NCBI GenBank assembly: GCA_037441525.1
Contig: JBBISA010000042.1
Location: 1 to 36,232, forward strand
Length of the DNA stretch: 36,232 bases
Origin: SKVR01 sp037441525
Lineage (GTDB): Bacteria > Bacteroidota > Bacteroidia > Bacteroidales > UBA7960
Direction: 5' to 3'
The translations under genes and the position numbers were made by a program. The notes under the pieces were generated by a model. That model was not told where the DNA came from. It searched no databases and saw only the letters and a program-made list of their open reading frames with translations. Below, piece by piece: positions 1 through 8,412 of this stretch; the stretch's first letter is position 1; every line of letters begins with the position of its first letter.

Positions 1-105
1 AAAATAAATTAAAAATCAAAAATTTGTGTTTACACAAAATATTTTATACTCTCCTCTATATAGAAAAAACAACATAACTATTGATTTACAGCTTATTTCA
101 GAACC

Positions 106-387
106 ATGCACGCCATATTAAATTTTATCCTGTCCATTATAACAAGTTTACTGATTATTCTGGTAGTAGGCTTATCGTATTATGATGCAGAGCTATCTTC
201 TTCCCAAAGGTCTATCTTCGAATTTGCTGTTGTACCCTTGATTCTTGCCACCCTGGCATTACTGGCCTATAATGTCAGGATACAAATAAAGCACGACTGG
301 AAAACGGGCTGGCTCCACAAGACCTCACTTTTTGCATTGTTCTTTACCCTTTTATTGATGATTCTGGCTGCTGTTGCGGGTATCTGA
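106..387 (+). CDS. Small integral membrane protein of unknown function
   Basis: This 93-aa protein is almost entirely hydrophobic. I see three likely membrane helices at about residues 5-25, 38-55 and 72-92, joined by a short polar segment (around DAELSSSQ) and a basic stretch (around RIQIKHDWKTGW). I recognise no family and no catalytic motif. The ATG at 106 is the first start in an open frame behind a very AT-rich leader. The gene converges on apbE with only 11 bases between the stops, so it is unlikely to share a transcript with the nqr region. It is probably a real gene, because the helix/loop pattern is regular, but its function cannot be inferred. Confidence 0.6.
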   Translation: MHAILNFILSIITSLLIILVVGLSYYDAELSSSQRSIFEFAVVPLILATLALLAYNVRIQIKHDWKTGWLHKTSLFALFFTLLLMILAAVAGI

Positions 388-398
388 AGAAAAATAGG

Positions 399-1421
399 TT
401 ATTGCAACTCACTCCGTGGTATCACGGTCAGGCCAGGAGTGGCATAGGTTCCATATTCATCAATACCTTTGGAGTATATAAAAAAGGCCTGCAAATCAGT
501 TCTGCCTTCAAGGAATTGTTTTGCTTTTTCCAGACCCATAACCATAAACGCTGTAGCAAAGGCATCAGCAGTCATGCAGTCGTCGGCAAAGACTGAAACA
601 CTAAGCAGGTTATGATCAACGGGCCTGCCGGTTTTCGGGTCAATTGTGTGCGAAAACCGTTGCCCTCCCTGCTCGTAGTATTTACGGTAACTTCCCGAGG
701 TGGCTACTGCACTGTCGTGCATTTCAACAAGGAAAGCCCACTCCTGGGGGTCATTCATATTTTTTGCAGGTTCTTCCAGCCCGATTTTCCATCCCGTGCC
801 ATCTGGCTTACGTCCTTTGGCAATTAAATCGCCCCCCAATTCTACCATGTAGGTTTTTATCCCTTTAGAAGCAAGCAACTCACCGGCCAAATCAGATGCA
901 TATCCTTTAGCAATAGCGTTAAAATCGAATTGAATCTCAGGAATTTCCTTTTCAATCCTGTTCCCGTTGAGCTTCACTCTCCAGTAACCCACAAAGTTTC
1001 TTAAGCTGTCAATGCGCCATTGATTCATATTTTGCTGCTTTGAAAATCCGAAGCCCCAAGCATTAACCAATGGTGATACTGTTGGGTCAAAGGCACCGTT
1101 GGTTTCAGCTGCCACTTCAAGGCTACGTGCCAAAACGGTTGCAAAGTAATCATCCACTTCAGTTATCTCGTTTCGGTTTACTTTCGAAATAATTGAGTTG
1201 GGGTCGTAATAGGAAACCGACCGGTTGAACCTGGCAAAAAGGGAATCTATTTCCTGCTGATAGTTTTTTCCGTTGGCACTGAAGTAAGAAACTGAATAGT
1301 ATGTGCCGAAAACAATTCCGCGAAAACTAACCTGTTGCTGATGTTGATTCCGACTTTGACAGGCATTTAAAATGATAACTGTCAGCAATAATAAACCGGA
1401 TAGCTTAAAGTTTCTTATCAT
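399..1421 (-). CDS. apbE: FAD:protein FMN transferase (ApbE family lipoprotein)
   Basis: ApbE transfers FMN from FAD to a threonine of target proteins, including NqrB and NqrC, on the outer face of the inner membrane. The protein has a lipoprotein signal with a lipobox ending at Cys21 (ILNAC). The ApbE signatures follow in order: AFDPTVSPLVNAWGFG, FDFNAIAKGYASD, VELGGDLIAKG, and HTIDPKTGRPV followed by CMTADAFATAFMVMG. Length (340 aa) is normal for the family. Its start overlaps the end of the upstream CDF transporter gene by 17 bases, so the two are probably translationally coupled. Both lie just downstream of nqrABCDEF, whose products need this modification. The functional link is inferred from context and family knowledge; the family assignment is strong. 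Confidence 0.95.
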   Translation of the reverse strand: MIRNFKLSGLLLLTVIILNACQSRNQHQQQVSFRGIVFGTYYSVSYFSANGKNYQQEIDSLFARFNRSVSYYDPNSIISKVNRNEITEVDDYFATVLARSLEVAAETNGAFDPTVSPLVNAWGFGFSKQQNMNQWRIDSLRNFVGYWRVKLNGNRIEKEIPEIQFDFNAIAKGYASDLAGELLASKGIKTYMVELGGDLIAKGRKPDGTGWKIGLEEPAKNMNDPQEWAFLVEMHDSAVATSGSYRKYYEQGGQRFSHTIDPKTGRPVDHNLLSVSVFADDCMTADAFATAFMVMGLEKAKQFLEGRTDLQAFFIYSKGIDEYGTYATPGLTVIPRSELQ

Positions 1422-2319
1422 TGTTTTCGGTTGTTAAAGGTTCAGTATGAATGGAAATATAGGTTTCTTCGCCGTAGGCACGACGCAGGGTACATTCAAG
1501 GTCTTCGGTAATTTTATGTGCCTGCTCAACATTAAGATGGTTTTGTACTTTTATATGAATATCAATGGCAATCTGATTGCCAATTTTCCTGGTTTTTAAT
1601 TCATGTGGCTCGTGAACACCTTCTACATCGTGAGCTAATTTCAGAATTTCATCTTCATGTTCTCTCGGCAACGATGTTTCAATAAGTTCCATCAGAGTAT
1701 CGCGGGTAATACGGATAGCAACCCTGAAAATGAAAAATGACACCACAACTGCGGCAATCGGATCGAGTATAGTCCACTTGACCCCAAGAAAAATTGCTCC
1801 GCTTATCCCAAGCAAAGTACCCACTGAAGAGTAAACGTCGCTCCTGTGATGCCAGGCATTGGCGATAATGGCCTGGCTTTTAACTTCCTCTCCTACTTTT
1901 ATTGTATACCTGAATAACAACTCCTTGATTGCAATGGAGAGCACTGCGGCGTAAAGTGCAAGTAAGCCGGGGGCTTCGAGTGTTTCTCCTTTGTAAACAT
2001 TATAGATTTTTACTCCGCCAGAATAAAGAAGTCCGGCACCAACAAGAAGCAATACAATTCCGATAAAAGTAGTAGCGAGGGTTTCGACTTTTCCATGACC
2101 AAACTTGTGGTTGTGGTCGCGTGGACGTTGTGAAACCGAAAGACTCCCCACAACTACAATATCAGTGGCAAAATCGCTGATGGAATGTACCCCATCGGCA
2201 ACCATTGCCGCACTACGTCCAATAACCCCGGCCAGTATTTTGGCAATAATAAGAAGAAAATTGGCTGCAAGCCCCAGCCAAATTACTTCGTTTGCCCTTG
2301 TGAAAGGGTCTTTTCCCAT
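1405..2319 (-). CDS. Cation diffusion facilitator (CDF) family transporter, probably Zn2+
   Basis: CDF transporters export divalent metal ions from the cytoplasm, usually by proton antiport. The 304-aa protein has about six hydrophobic segments and a soluble C-terminal cytoplasmic domain rich in acidic and histidine residues. The transport site is visible as His45-x3-Asp49 in helix 2 (GVHSISD) and His157-x3-Asp161 in helix 5 (WHHRSD); HKFGHGKVET is the usual loop between helices. A His-Asp/His-Asp site is the arrangement of zinc-selective members, whereas iron/zinc FieF-type proteins have Asp-Asp/His-Asp, so zinc is the best guess. The gene starts 26 bases beyond the terminator hairpin that follows nqrF and overlaps apbE. 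Why a metal exporter sits between nqr and apbE is unclear. Confidence 0.93.
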   Translation of the reverse strand: MGKDPFTRANEVIWLGLAANFLLIIAKILAGVIGRSAAMVADGVHSISDFATDIVVVGSLSVSQRPRDHNHKFGHGKVETLATTFIGIVLLLVGAGLLYSGGVKIYNVYKGETLEAPGLLALYAAVLSIAIKELLFRYTIKVGEEVKSQAIIANAWHHRSDVYSSVGTLLGISGAIFLGVKWTILDPIAAVVVSFFIFRVAIRITRDTLMELIETSLPREHEDEILKLAHDVEGVHEPHELKTRKIGNQIAIDIHIKVQNHLNVEQAHKITEDLECTLRRAYGEETYISIHTEPLTTENNDKKL

Positions 2320-2339
2320 AGAATGAAGTATATAAAATT

Positions 2340-2365
2340 AAAAAAGCCCCGGAACATCCGGGGCT
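2340..2365 (-). terminator. Rho-independent terminator after nqrF
   Basis: On the minus strand an 8-bp perfect GC-rich stem (AGCCCCGG with CCGGGGCT, 5-base loop) is followed by six T residues. It begins 7 bases past the nqrF stop and ends 20 bases before the CDF start, so it should separate, or attenuate, CDF-apbE expression from the nqr operon. Confidence 0.85.
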
Positions 2366-2366
2366 G

Positions 2367-2397
2367 CAAATTTAGCCACCAAAATCATCCAAATCAA
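2367..2397 (-). promoter_or_regulatory. Possible Bacteroidota promoter for the CDF-apbE pair
   Basis: On the minus strand the end of nqrF contains TTG, 20 bases, then TAAATTTG, an exact match to the Bacteroidota -7 box TAnnTTTG. Initiation about 7 bases downstream would fall within the terminator stem and so escape termination. The -7 box overlaps the nqrF stop codon, so a chance match is possible. Confidence 0.35.
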
Positions 2398-3637
2398 TAT
2401 TTTCTTCAGGCACGCCTAAACTTTCGAGCATCTTTAGTACTGATTCGTTCATGATGGGAGGACCGCAAAGGTAGTATTCTACTTCCTCGGGCTCATCGTG
2501 TTTGCTCAGGTAATTATCGAGCACCACCTGATGGATAAACCCGGTATAACCGGTCCAGTTATCTTCCTTCAAAGGTTCAGATAAGGCAATGTTGAATTTG
2601 AAGTTGGGAAATTCGGCTTCAATTTTCCGGAACTCTTCTTCGTAGAAGATTTCGCGCTTCGAACGTGCACCATACCAATAAGAAACCTTTCGGTCTGATT
2701 TCATGGTTTGAAACAAATGGAATATATGCGACCTCAGGGGCGCCATTCCTGCTCCACCACCAATGTAAACCATTTCACGCTGAGTATTCTTTATAAAGAA
2801 TTCACCATAAGGGCCCGAAATGGTTACTTTATCGCCTGGCTTCCGGGAGAATATATAGGATGAACAAATGCCAGGATTAACCTTCATGAACTGATTCTTT
2901 TCCCTGTCCCAGGGAGGTGTAGCAATACGGATATTGAGCTTAATAATATTCCCTTCAGCAGGATGATTTGCCATGGAGTAAGCTCTGAAAATGGTGTCAG
3001 GATTTACCATCTTCAAATCCCACATTTTTAGCTGGTCCCAATCGCCACGGAATTTATCCTGAACCACCATATCTTTAAAATCGACTTCGCATGGGGGAAC
3101 ATCAATCTGAATATACCCGCCCGATTGAAAATCCAACTCTTCCCCTTTGGGCAATCTTACCACAAATTCCTTAATGAATGTGGCTACATTGTTGTTGGAA
3201 ACCACTTCACACTCCCACTTTTTGATTCCAAAAATTTCGTGCGGAACGTGTATCTTCAAGTCCTGTTTTACCTTAACCTGACACGAAAGGCGCCATTTTT
3301 CCTGTATTTCTTTGCGACTGAAATAGCCTATTTCGGTAGGCAAAATGTCTCCGGCTCCATCAAACACCTGACAACGACAAACAGCACAAGTACCCCCTCC
3401 TCCACATGCGCTGGGCAGATATATTCCCTGCTCAGCAAGGGTAGTTAGAAGTGTACCTCCCGAGTTTACTTCAATCACCTTATCGTCATTGATAACAAGT
3501 TTAACAGGGCCACTGGGCACCAGTTTCTGACGGGCATAGAGTAAAACACCCACCAGCAGGAGTATTACTGTAAGGAATACTCCAACACTCAGAACCACAA
3601 CCCAAATATTTGTACTAAGCAACAGTATCATTTTCAA
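2372..3637 (-). CDS. nqrF: Na+-translocating NADH:quinone reductase subunit F
   Basis: NqrF is the NADH dehydrogenase subunit. It oxidises NADH through FAD and passes electrons to a 2Fe-2S centre and on to the membrane subunits. The 421-aa protein has an N-terminal anchor (about residues 8-34) and a ferredoxin domain with cluster ligands Cys78, Cys84, Cys87 and Cys119 (CGGGGTCAVC and LSCQ). An FAD-binding RAYSMANHP motif follows, then an NAD-binding GGGAGMAPLRSH, YYLCGPP, and the typical NqrF C-terminus DDFGG. It is the last gene of nqrABCDEF, 20 bases after nqrE, and is followed by a strong terminator. Length and motifs are normal; confidence is very high. Confidence 0.97.
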   Translation of the reverse strand: MKMILLLSTNIWVVVLSVGVFLTVILLLVGVLLYARQKLVPSGPVKLVINDDKVIEVNSGGTLLTTLAEQGIYLPSACGGGGTCAVCRCQVFDGAGDILPTEIGYFSRKEIQEKWRLSCQVKVKQDLKIHVPHEIFGIKKWECEVVSNNNVATFIKEFVVRLPKGEELDFQSGGYIQIDVPPCEVDFKDMVVQDKFRGDWDQLKMWDLKMVNPDTIFRAYSMANHPAEGNIIKLNIRIATPPWDREKNQFMKVNPGICSSYIFSRKPGDKVTISGPYGEFFIKNTQREMVYIGGGAGMAPLRSHIFHLFQTMKSDRKVSYWYGARSKREIFYEEEFRKIEAEFPNFKFNIALSEPLKEDNWTGYTGFIHQVVLDNYLSKHDEPEEVEYYLCGPPIMNESVLKMLESLGVPEENIDLDDFGG

Positions 3638-3657
3638 TTTTGTAAATTGGTGGATAA

Positions 3658-4275
3658 CTAAAGTTCAATTCCCATGAAACTCATGAATGCAATTCCCATG
3701 AGTCCGGTAATAATATAAGTAATACCAAGGCCTCTGAGGGGAGCAGGTACATTGGAGTACCTGAGTTTCTCCCTTATGGCAGCAATCCCCACTATGGCCA
3801 AAAACCAGCCAACGCCACTGCCCAGACCAAAGGAAACAGCTTCGCCTATATCAGCATAGTTTCTCTCCTGCATAAAGAGGGCACCCCCGAGTATTGCACA
3901 GTTTACTGCAATTAAAGGAAGGAATATTCCAAGGCTGCTATAAAGCGTGGGGCTGAATTTTTCAATGAGCATCTCAACCAGCTGAACCATAGCCGCAATA
4001 ATGGCTATGAACATAATGAAGGTGAGAAAACTAAGGTCAACAGATGCGAACTGAGGCCCCAACCATGCAAGGGCTCCACGTCCCAGTATATAATTTTGAA
4101 GTAAATAATTGACCGGAACTGTAATGCCCAAAACAAATATTACCGCAAATCCAAGACCTACCGAAGTGTTTACTGTTCGTGAAACTGCCAGATATGAACA
4201 CATTCCCAGAAAGTAGGCAAATATCATGTTATCAATAAAAATTGACCTTACAAATATGCTAATATAGTCTTCCAT
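3658..4275 (-). CDS. nqrE: Na+-translocating NADH:quinone reductase subunit E
   Basis: NqrE is an integral membrane subunit that, with NqrD, holds the intramembrane iron (2Fe-2S) centre between NqrF and the flavin of NqrC. The 205-aa protein has six hydrophobic segments. Two cysteines expected to ligate the iron are present at Cys26 (GMCSYLAVSR) and Cys126 (AVNCAILGG), each in a half-helix of the inverted repeat shared with NqrD and the Rnf proteins RnfA/RnfE. Position between nqrD and nqrF separates it from RnfA. It starts 43 bases after nqrD in the operon. Nothing unusual is seen. Confidence 0.96.
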   Translation of the reverse strand: MEDYISIFVRSIFIDNMIFAYFLGMCSYLAVSRTVNTSVGLGFAVIFVLGITVPVNYLLQNYILGRGALAWLGPQFASVDLSFLTFIMFIAIIAAMVQLVEMLIEKFSPTLYSSLGIFLPLIAVNCAILGGALFMQERNYADIGEAVSFGLGSGVGWFLAIVGIAAIREKLRYSNVPAPLRGLGITYIITGLMGIAFMSFMGIEL

Positions 4276-4318
4276 TATATGTTAGTTTGAAGTTCTTGCA
4301 TTAAAATTTTACTTGATT

Positions 4319-4981
4319 TTAGCTGGCATCAACAAGTGACTTGTCGCGGTGTCTGTGCACCCAAACAATTACCCCAATGGTAATAAGTGCCATAGGCGGA
4401 AGAATCATAAGTCCATTGTCAACATACCCAAATTTGTAAGCAATATCAGGGATTACCTGGTAACCCAGCAATGAACCCGACCCCAGCAATTCGCGGATGG
4501 CAGCAACAAGAAGCAAAATACTTCCATAACCGGCACCATTGCCAATACCATCTAGGAATGACGGCCATGCCTTATTACCAAGGGCAAACGCCTCGAGCCG
4601 ACCCATAATAATACAATTGGTAATAATAAGACCAACGAATACCGACAACTGACGGCTAACGTCATAAACAAAAGCCTTGAGTATCTGGTCAACAAGAATT
4701 ACCAGCGAAGCAATTACTGTTAATTGAACAATAATCCGAATCCTGGGGGGTACACCATTTCTCAACAGCGAAATAATAACATTGGAAAATCCCATAACAG
4801 CAACCACAGCGATTGCAAGCACAAGCGAAGCCTTTAACTGAACAGTTACTGCAAGGACAGAACAAACTCCGAGAACCTGAACCGATATAGGGTTACTCTT
4901 TCCAATGGGATCGGTAATCAACCTTTTATTCTTTGGCGAAAATAATTTCTCAGCCGGAGCGGTATTTTTTTCTTCACTCAT
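4319..4981 (-). CDS. nqrD: Na+-translocating NADH:quinone reductase subunit D
   Basis: NqrD is the membrane partner of NqrE. The 220-aa protein has a polar N-terminal extension of about 30 residues and then six hydrophobic segments. The paired cysteines for the intramembrane iron centre are Cys40 (GVCSVLAVT) and Cys123 (TNCIIMGR), matching those of NqrE. Its ATG overlaps the nqrC stop by 4 bases, the typical sign of translational coupling. The assignment rests on motifs, length and operon order A-B-C-D-E-F. Confidence 0.96.
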   Translation of the reverse strand: MSEEKNTAPAEKLFSPKNKRLITDPIGKSNPISVQVLGVCSVLAVTVQLKASLVLAIAVVAVMGFSNVIISLLRNGVPPRIRIIVQLTVIASLVILVDQILKAFVYDVSRQLSVFVGLIITNCIIMGRLEAFALGNKAWPSFLDGIGNGAGYGSILLLVAAIRELLGSGSLLGYQVIPDIAYKFGYVDNGLMILPPMALITIGVIVWVHRHRDKSLVDAS

Positions 4982-5670
4982 AACGATTTAAGTTTTTTGA
5001 AAAAAGGTTTATAAACTTCCAAACCATTTCTTAGCATTGCGGTAACACCATTGGAAGTAATGGTTCCGCCACTAATTGCATCCACGGCGTACAGATCGCC
5101 CTGGGGTGCACCACCTTTAACAACGGCAACAGGCTTAAACTCCCCTCCATCATCGAAAATGCGTTTGCCGATGAATTGAGCCTGAAATGGCTGATCGGCA
5201 ATTTCAGCACCTAGTCCAGGGGTTTCGCTGGCATGGTCGAAATTGGCACCCGCAATGGTTACCAGGTCGGATTTGAAGCTAAGATAACCCCAAATGGGCC
5301 CCCACAGGCCAGTACCCCTTAGGGGAACAATATAGAACCTTTCTCCATCGAGATTGGCAATAAACAACGGCAACTGTCTCTGATCTGCCGGTTTACGGTT
5401 CTCATCCTGAAGGTTGATTTCAAAAGCATCACCGGGAATTTCTTCGCCTTTGTTGTTTACCACTTTGCTATTTTCTATGTACTTTTCGAACATTGAAATA
5501 GCTTCGGAACGCGATGCTGCTATGCCGATTGTCGATAGGATATTTTGCATCTTTTCGATTCGCATATTTCTCTCCTGAAATGGCATCAACAAAGTTGCCG
5601 CTGTTGATAAAACCAGGGCAACAATAATTACCATCACAGAGGCATATATAAAAACATATCTGTTACTCAT
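4978..5670 (-). CDS. nqrC: Na+-translocating NADH:quinone reductase subunit C
   Basis: NqrC carries a covalently bound FMN on the periplasmic side of the membrane. The 230-aa protein has one N-terminal anchor (about residues 7-29) and a periplasmic FMN-binding domain. The flavinylation site is Thr203 in DAISGGTITS, where the commonly quoted motif has Ala before the Thr (SGAT). The FMN would be added by ApbE, encoded further down the same strand. PGLGAEI (about residues 151-157) is the conserved region of FMN-binding domains shared with RnfG. It lies 31 bases after nqrB and overlaps nqrD by 4 bases. Confidence 0.96.
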   Translation of the reverse strand: MSNRYVFIYASVMVIIVALVLSTAATLLMPFQERNMRIEKMQNILSTIGIAASRSEAISMFEKYIENSKVVNNKGEEIPGDAFEINLQDENRKPADQRQLPLFIANLDGERFYIVPLRGTGLWGPIWGYLSFKSDLVTIAGANFDHASETPGLGAEIADQPFQAQFIGKRIFDDGGEFKPVAVVKGGAPQGDLYAVDAISGGTITSNGVTAMLRNGLEVYKPFFKKLKSL

Positions 5671-5701
5671 TTTTTAATTTGTTTTTGGGTGAGCCACCTG
5701 A

Positions 5702-6865
5702 TTAAACACTAACCTTCAGCAAACGCCTGAGTCGTCTTTTAATGTTCGCCTGCACTACGTAATGATCAATTAGAGGAGCAAACACATTCATAAATAAAAT
5801 GGCAAGCATCATACCTTCGGGGTAAGCCGGATTAAGCACCCTTATGAGAACTGTAAGAACTCCGATCAAAGCACCATAAATATACTTGCCTGTGCCGGTT
5901 TGGGATGCAGATACCGGATCGGTGGCCATATATACAGCTCCAAATGCAAAGCCACCCATAATAAGGTGCTTGTAGGCAGGCATTGCCATAAAATCGTTTA
6001 CAGCAAAAACATTTAGCAACAGGCCCATAAACAAACCTCCTGCAAATACAGAAGCCATTATCCTTAAGCTACCTACACCTGTTGCCACCAAAACAAAGGC
6101 ACCAAGCAATATGGCGAGGGTTGATGTTTCGCCAATGGAACCGGGGATAAAACCAAAGAACATATTAAAATCGGTAGGCAATTTTGCTGTTTCACCTGCA
6201 GCCATAACCGCTAATGCAGTGGCACCTGAAAAGCCGTCAACAAGCTGCTGCCCCTCCTTAAGAGTTGTAACAATCCAAACTTCACCGGATAGGTAAGCCG
6301 GATAGGCAAAAAACAGGAAGGCTCTTGCCAAAAGAGCCGGATTAAGAATATTCATTCCGGTTCCGCCAAAAACCTCCTTGCCGATAATTACAGCAAATGC
6401 AGTAGCCAGTGCAACCATCCATAGGGGAGTTGTTGCAGGCAAGACTAAGGGGATCAGCATACCGCTAACAAGAAACCCTTCATTAACTTCATGATCGCGA
6501 ATGGAGGCAAAAAGGAATTCGATACCAAGCCCCACTGCATAACTAACAATTATGATTGGAACTACTTTTAATGCACCAAACAGAACCTGGTCAATGAACG
6601 ATACATCGAGCCCAATAGCCTTGTAATGCTGAAATCCTACGTTCCAGATACCGAAAAGTAATGGTGGAATAAGGGCAATTATTACATGCACCATGGTACG
6701 TTTCATGTCCATGGCATCACGAATATGGCTTCCGCGTTGGGTTACATCACCTTTAACGTAAAGAAACGTTTCGAATGCTTCAAACGTGCGATGCAACTTC
6801 TGGAAGCGACCACCCTTTTCAAAATGAGGTTTTACCTTTTCTACTAAGTTGATTAACGCCTTCAA
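5702..6865 (-). CDS. nqrB: Na+-translocating NADH:quinone reductase subunit B
   Basis: NqrB is the large membrane subunit that binds one covalent FMN and riboflavin and forms the Na+ path. The 387-aa protein has a soluble N-terminus, about ten membrane helices and a basic C-terminal tail (KRRLRRLLK). The flavinylation site is Thr216 in GFSGATAL, the expected SGAT motif for ApbE. Other family landmarks are GGTGMNILNPALLARAF and YMATDPVSASQT. It follows nqrA by 39 bases. Length and motifs are normal. Confidence 0.97.
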   Translation of the reverse strand: MKALINLVEKVKPHFEKGGRFQKLHRTFEAFETFLYVKGDVTQRGSHIRDAMDMKRTMVHVIIALIPPLLFGIWNVGFQHYKAIGLDVSFIDQVLFGALKVVPIIIVSYAVGLGIEFLFASIRDHEVNEGFLVSGMLIPLVLPATTPLWMVALATAFAVIIGKEVFGGTGMNILNPALLARAFLFFAYPAYLSGEVWIVTTLKEGQQLVDGFSGATALAVMAAGETAKLPTDFNMFFGFIPGSIGETSTLAILLGAFVLVATGVGSLRIMASVFAGGLFMGLLLNVFAVNDFMAMPAYKHLIMGGFAFGAVYMATDPVSASQTGTGKYIYGALIGVLTVLIRVLNPAYPEGMMLAILFMNVFAPLIDHYVVQANIKRRLRRLLKVSV

Positions 6866-6904
6866 TGGTAGTTTTTTTTATGTTATTAATAGATTATATT
6901 TAAA

Positions 6905-8266
6905 TCAGGAGAATTCTTTCATGATCACATCCAATCCTTCACGAATGGTATCCTGAATGTCGATCTTTGAAGGGCAAACATATTCACAAAGAGCGAAGTC
7001 TTCAGGGGCAACTTCATAGATACCAAGCTTCTCCATCAGGTCTATGTCGTTGATCATGATTGCTTTGAGTAATTGCATGGGCATAATATCCATTGGCAAA
7101 ACTTTTTCATACAACCCGGTAACAACAAATGGCCTTTCGCCACTTCTTACATTGGTATTGTGCCTGAATTTTTTCCAAGGCATCAGAAAAGCCGGGAATG
7201 AACGGGAAACGCTGAATTTATCAAGATTGGGGGATATCCATCCAAAAATCTCAGGTTTATCCCCTTCCGGAATAACAGTTACCTGATTATCATAAAACCT
7301 CAGGCAATCATTCTCTGAAACACGGGTTCCGGTAAGAGGGTCACCGCTAATTAACCTGACTCTTGTATCGGTTTCGACCTTAATATTTTTTTGAATGATA
7401 TCAGAAATACGTGCGCCCGAAATTACTCTGTAATATCGGGGGTTGAGCACTTCTGAACCGGCAAGAGCAATAATGCAGGATGCATCAAGGATTCCTTTTT
7501 CAAACAGCCGGCCCAACATAATTACATGCTGAAGGCCAACGTACCAAACCACATCGCCCTTATTTACCGGGTCGATATGATGTATTTGAATCCCTATGTT
7601 TCCGGCAGGATGTGGCCCTGTAAACTTGTGAATTTCAACACCTTTCGCTTCTGTAAATGCTTTGCTGAAACTACTGTTGGCATGCAGGCTTAAATGTACC
7701 TTGCCCGCGGTTAAACGGCTAAGGGCATTGAGCCCTTTTTGAAAATCATTTTCCTGACCATTTACAATAAAATCAAAATCCGCAGCTAACGGCGCACTAT
7801 CGAATGTTGAGATAAAAATGGCCTTTGGAGTTTGGTCGGGGTTTGCAATTACCGAAAACGGGCGTTGCCTGACAGATGGCCATAAACCACTTTTGAGAAT
7901 CTTATGAAGTACTTCTTCCCTTGAAAGTGAGAGTGGATCGGCTGCTCCAAAATCAACGTATTCGTCAACGGGTTCGGCATCGATAGTAATTTTCAGGATT
8001 CTACGCTTGTCGCCTCGCACCAGATCGGTGAAAGTTCCACTTACCGGCGATGTAAAAATAATTTTTTCGTTATATTTATCGAAAAACAAGGGGGTACCAG
8101 CTTTTACCTGATCCCCTTCCTTCACCAGCATTTTGGGGGTAAGACCATGAAAATCAGTAGGGCACAAACTATACCTTGCAGAACGTGGAGCAGTATTGAG
8201 TATCTTTTCTGCAGCTCCATGCAGTGGGATATTCAATCCCTTTTTAATCTTGATTACTTTTGACAT
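6905..8266 (-). CDS. nqrA: Na+-translocating NADH:quinone reductase subunit A
   Basis: NqrA is the cytoplasmic subunit of the NQR sodium pump and contributes to quinone binding. It is related to the N-terminal part of RnfC but lacks the Fe-S clusters. The 453-aa length is normal. Visible features are the barrel-sandwich segment near the N-terminus (MLVKEGDQVKAGTPLFFDK, about residues 45-63), the central GPHPAGNIG region and the C-terminal CEYVCPSKIDIQ. It is the first gene of the operon. An exact TAnnTTTG box lies 35 bases upstream on the same strand. Confidence 0.96.
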   Translation of the reverse strand: MSKVIKIKKGLNIPLHGAAEKILNTAPRSARYSLCPTDFHGLTPKMLVKEGDQVKAGTPLFFDKYNEKIIFTSPVSGTFTDLVRGDKRRILKITIDAEPVDEYVDFGAADPLSLSREEVLHKILKSGLWPSVRQRPFSVIANPDQTPKAIFISTFDSAPLAADFDFIVNGQENDFQKGLNALSRLTAGKVHLSLHANSSFSKAFTEAKGVEIHKFTGPHPAGNIGIQIHHIDPVNKGDVVWYVGLQHVIMLGRLFEKGILDASCIIALAGSEVLNPRYYRVISGARISDIIQKNIKVETDTRVRLISGDPLTGTRVSENDCLRFYDNQVTVIPEGDKPEIFGWISPNLDKFSVSRSFPAFLMPWKKFRHNTNVRSGERPFVVTGLYEKVLPMDIMPMQLLKAIMINDIDLMEKLGIYEVAPEDFALCEYVCPSKIDIQDTIREGLDVIMKEFS

Positions 8267-8300
8267 CTTATCTGGTCCTGTTTTTGAACGGTTATAGGGG

Positions 8301-8308
8301 CAAATTTA
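8301..8308 (-). promoter_or_regulatory. -7 box of the nqr operon promoter
   Basis: The minus strand reads TAAATTTG, an exact TAnnTTTG match, placed to start transcription about 27 bases before the nqrA ATG. No clear -33 TTTG is visible at the usual 19-21 base spacing, so the call rests on the box and its position. Confidence 0.5.
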
Positions 8309-8412
8309 TAGATAATTTTACATCTTTGGAATTATTTTCTCCCTTTAAAACAAGAGATAATCATCGTATCAAAATAATTAAATTCGATTTTAACAATTTG
8401 ATTCTTAGCTAT

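Noticed and set aside
3125..3448. 107-aa frame on the plus strand inside nqrF
   Set aside because: It is antisense to a well-supported gene and has no recognisable motif.
8260..8412. Upstream ATG for the T9SS plug protein
   Set aside because: It lies inside the nqrA start and would bury the export signal 50 residues inside the protein.
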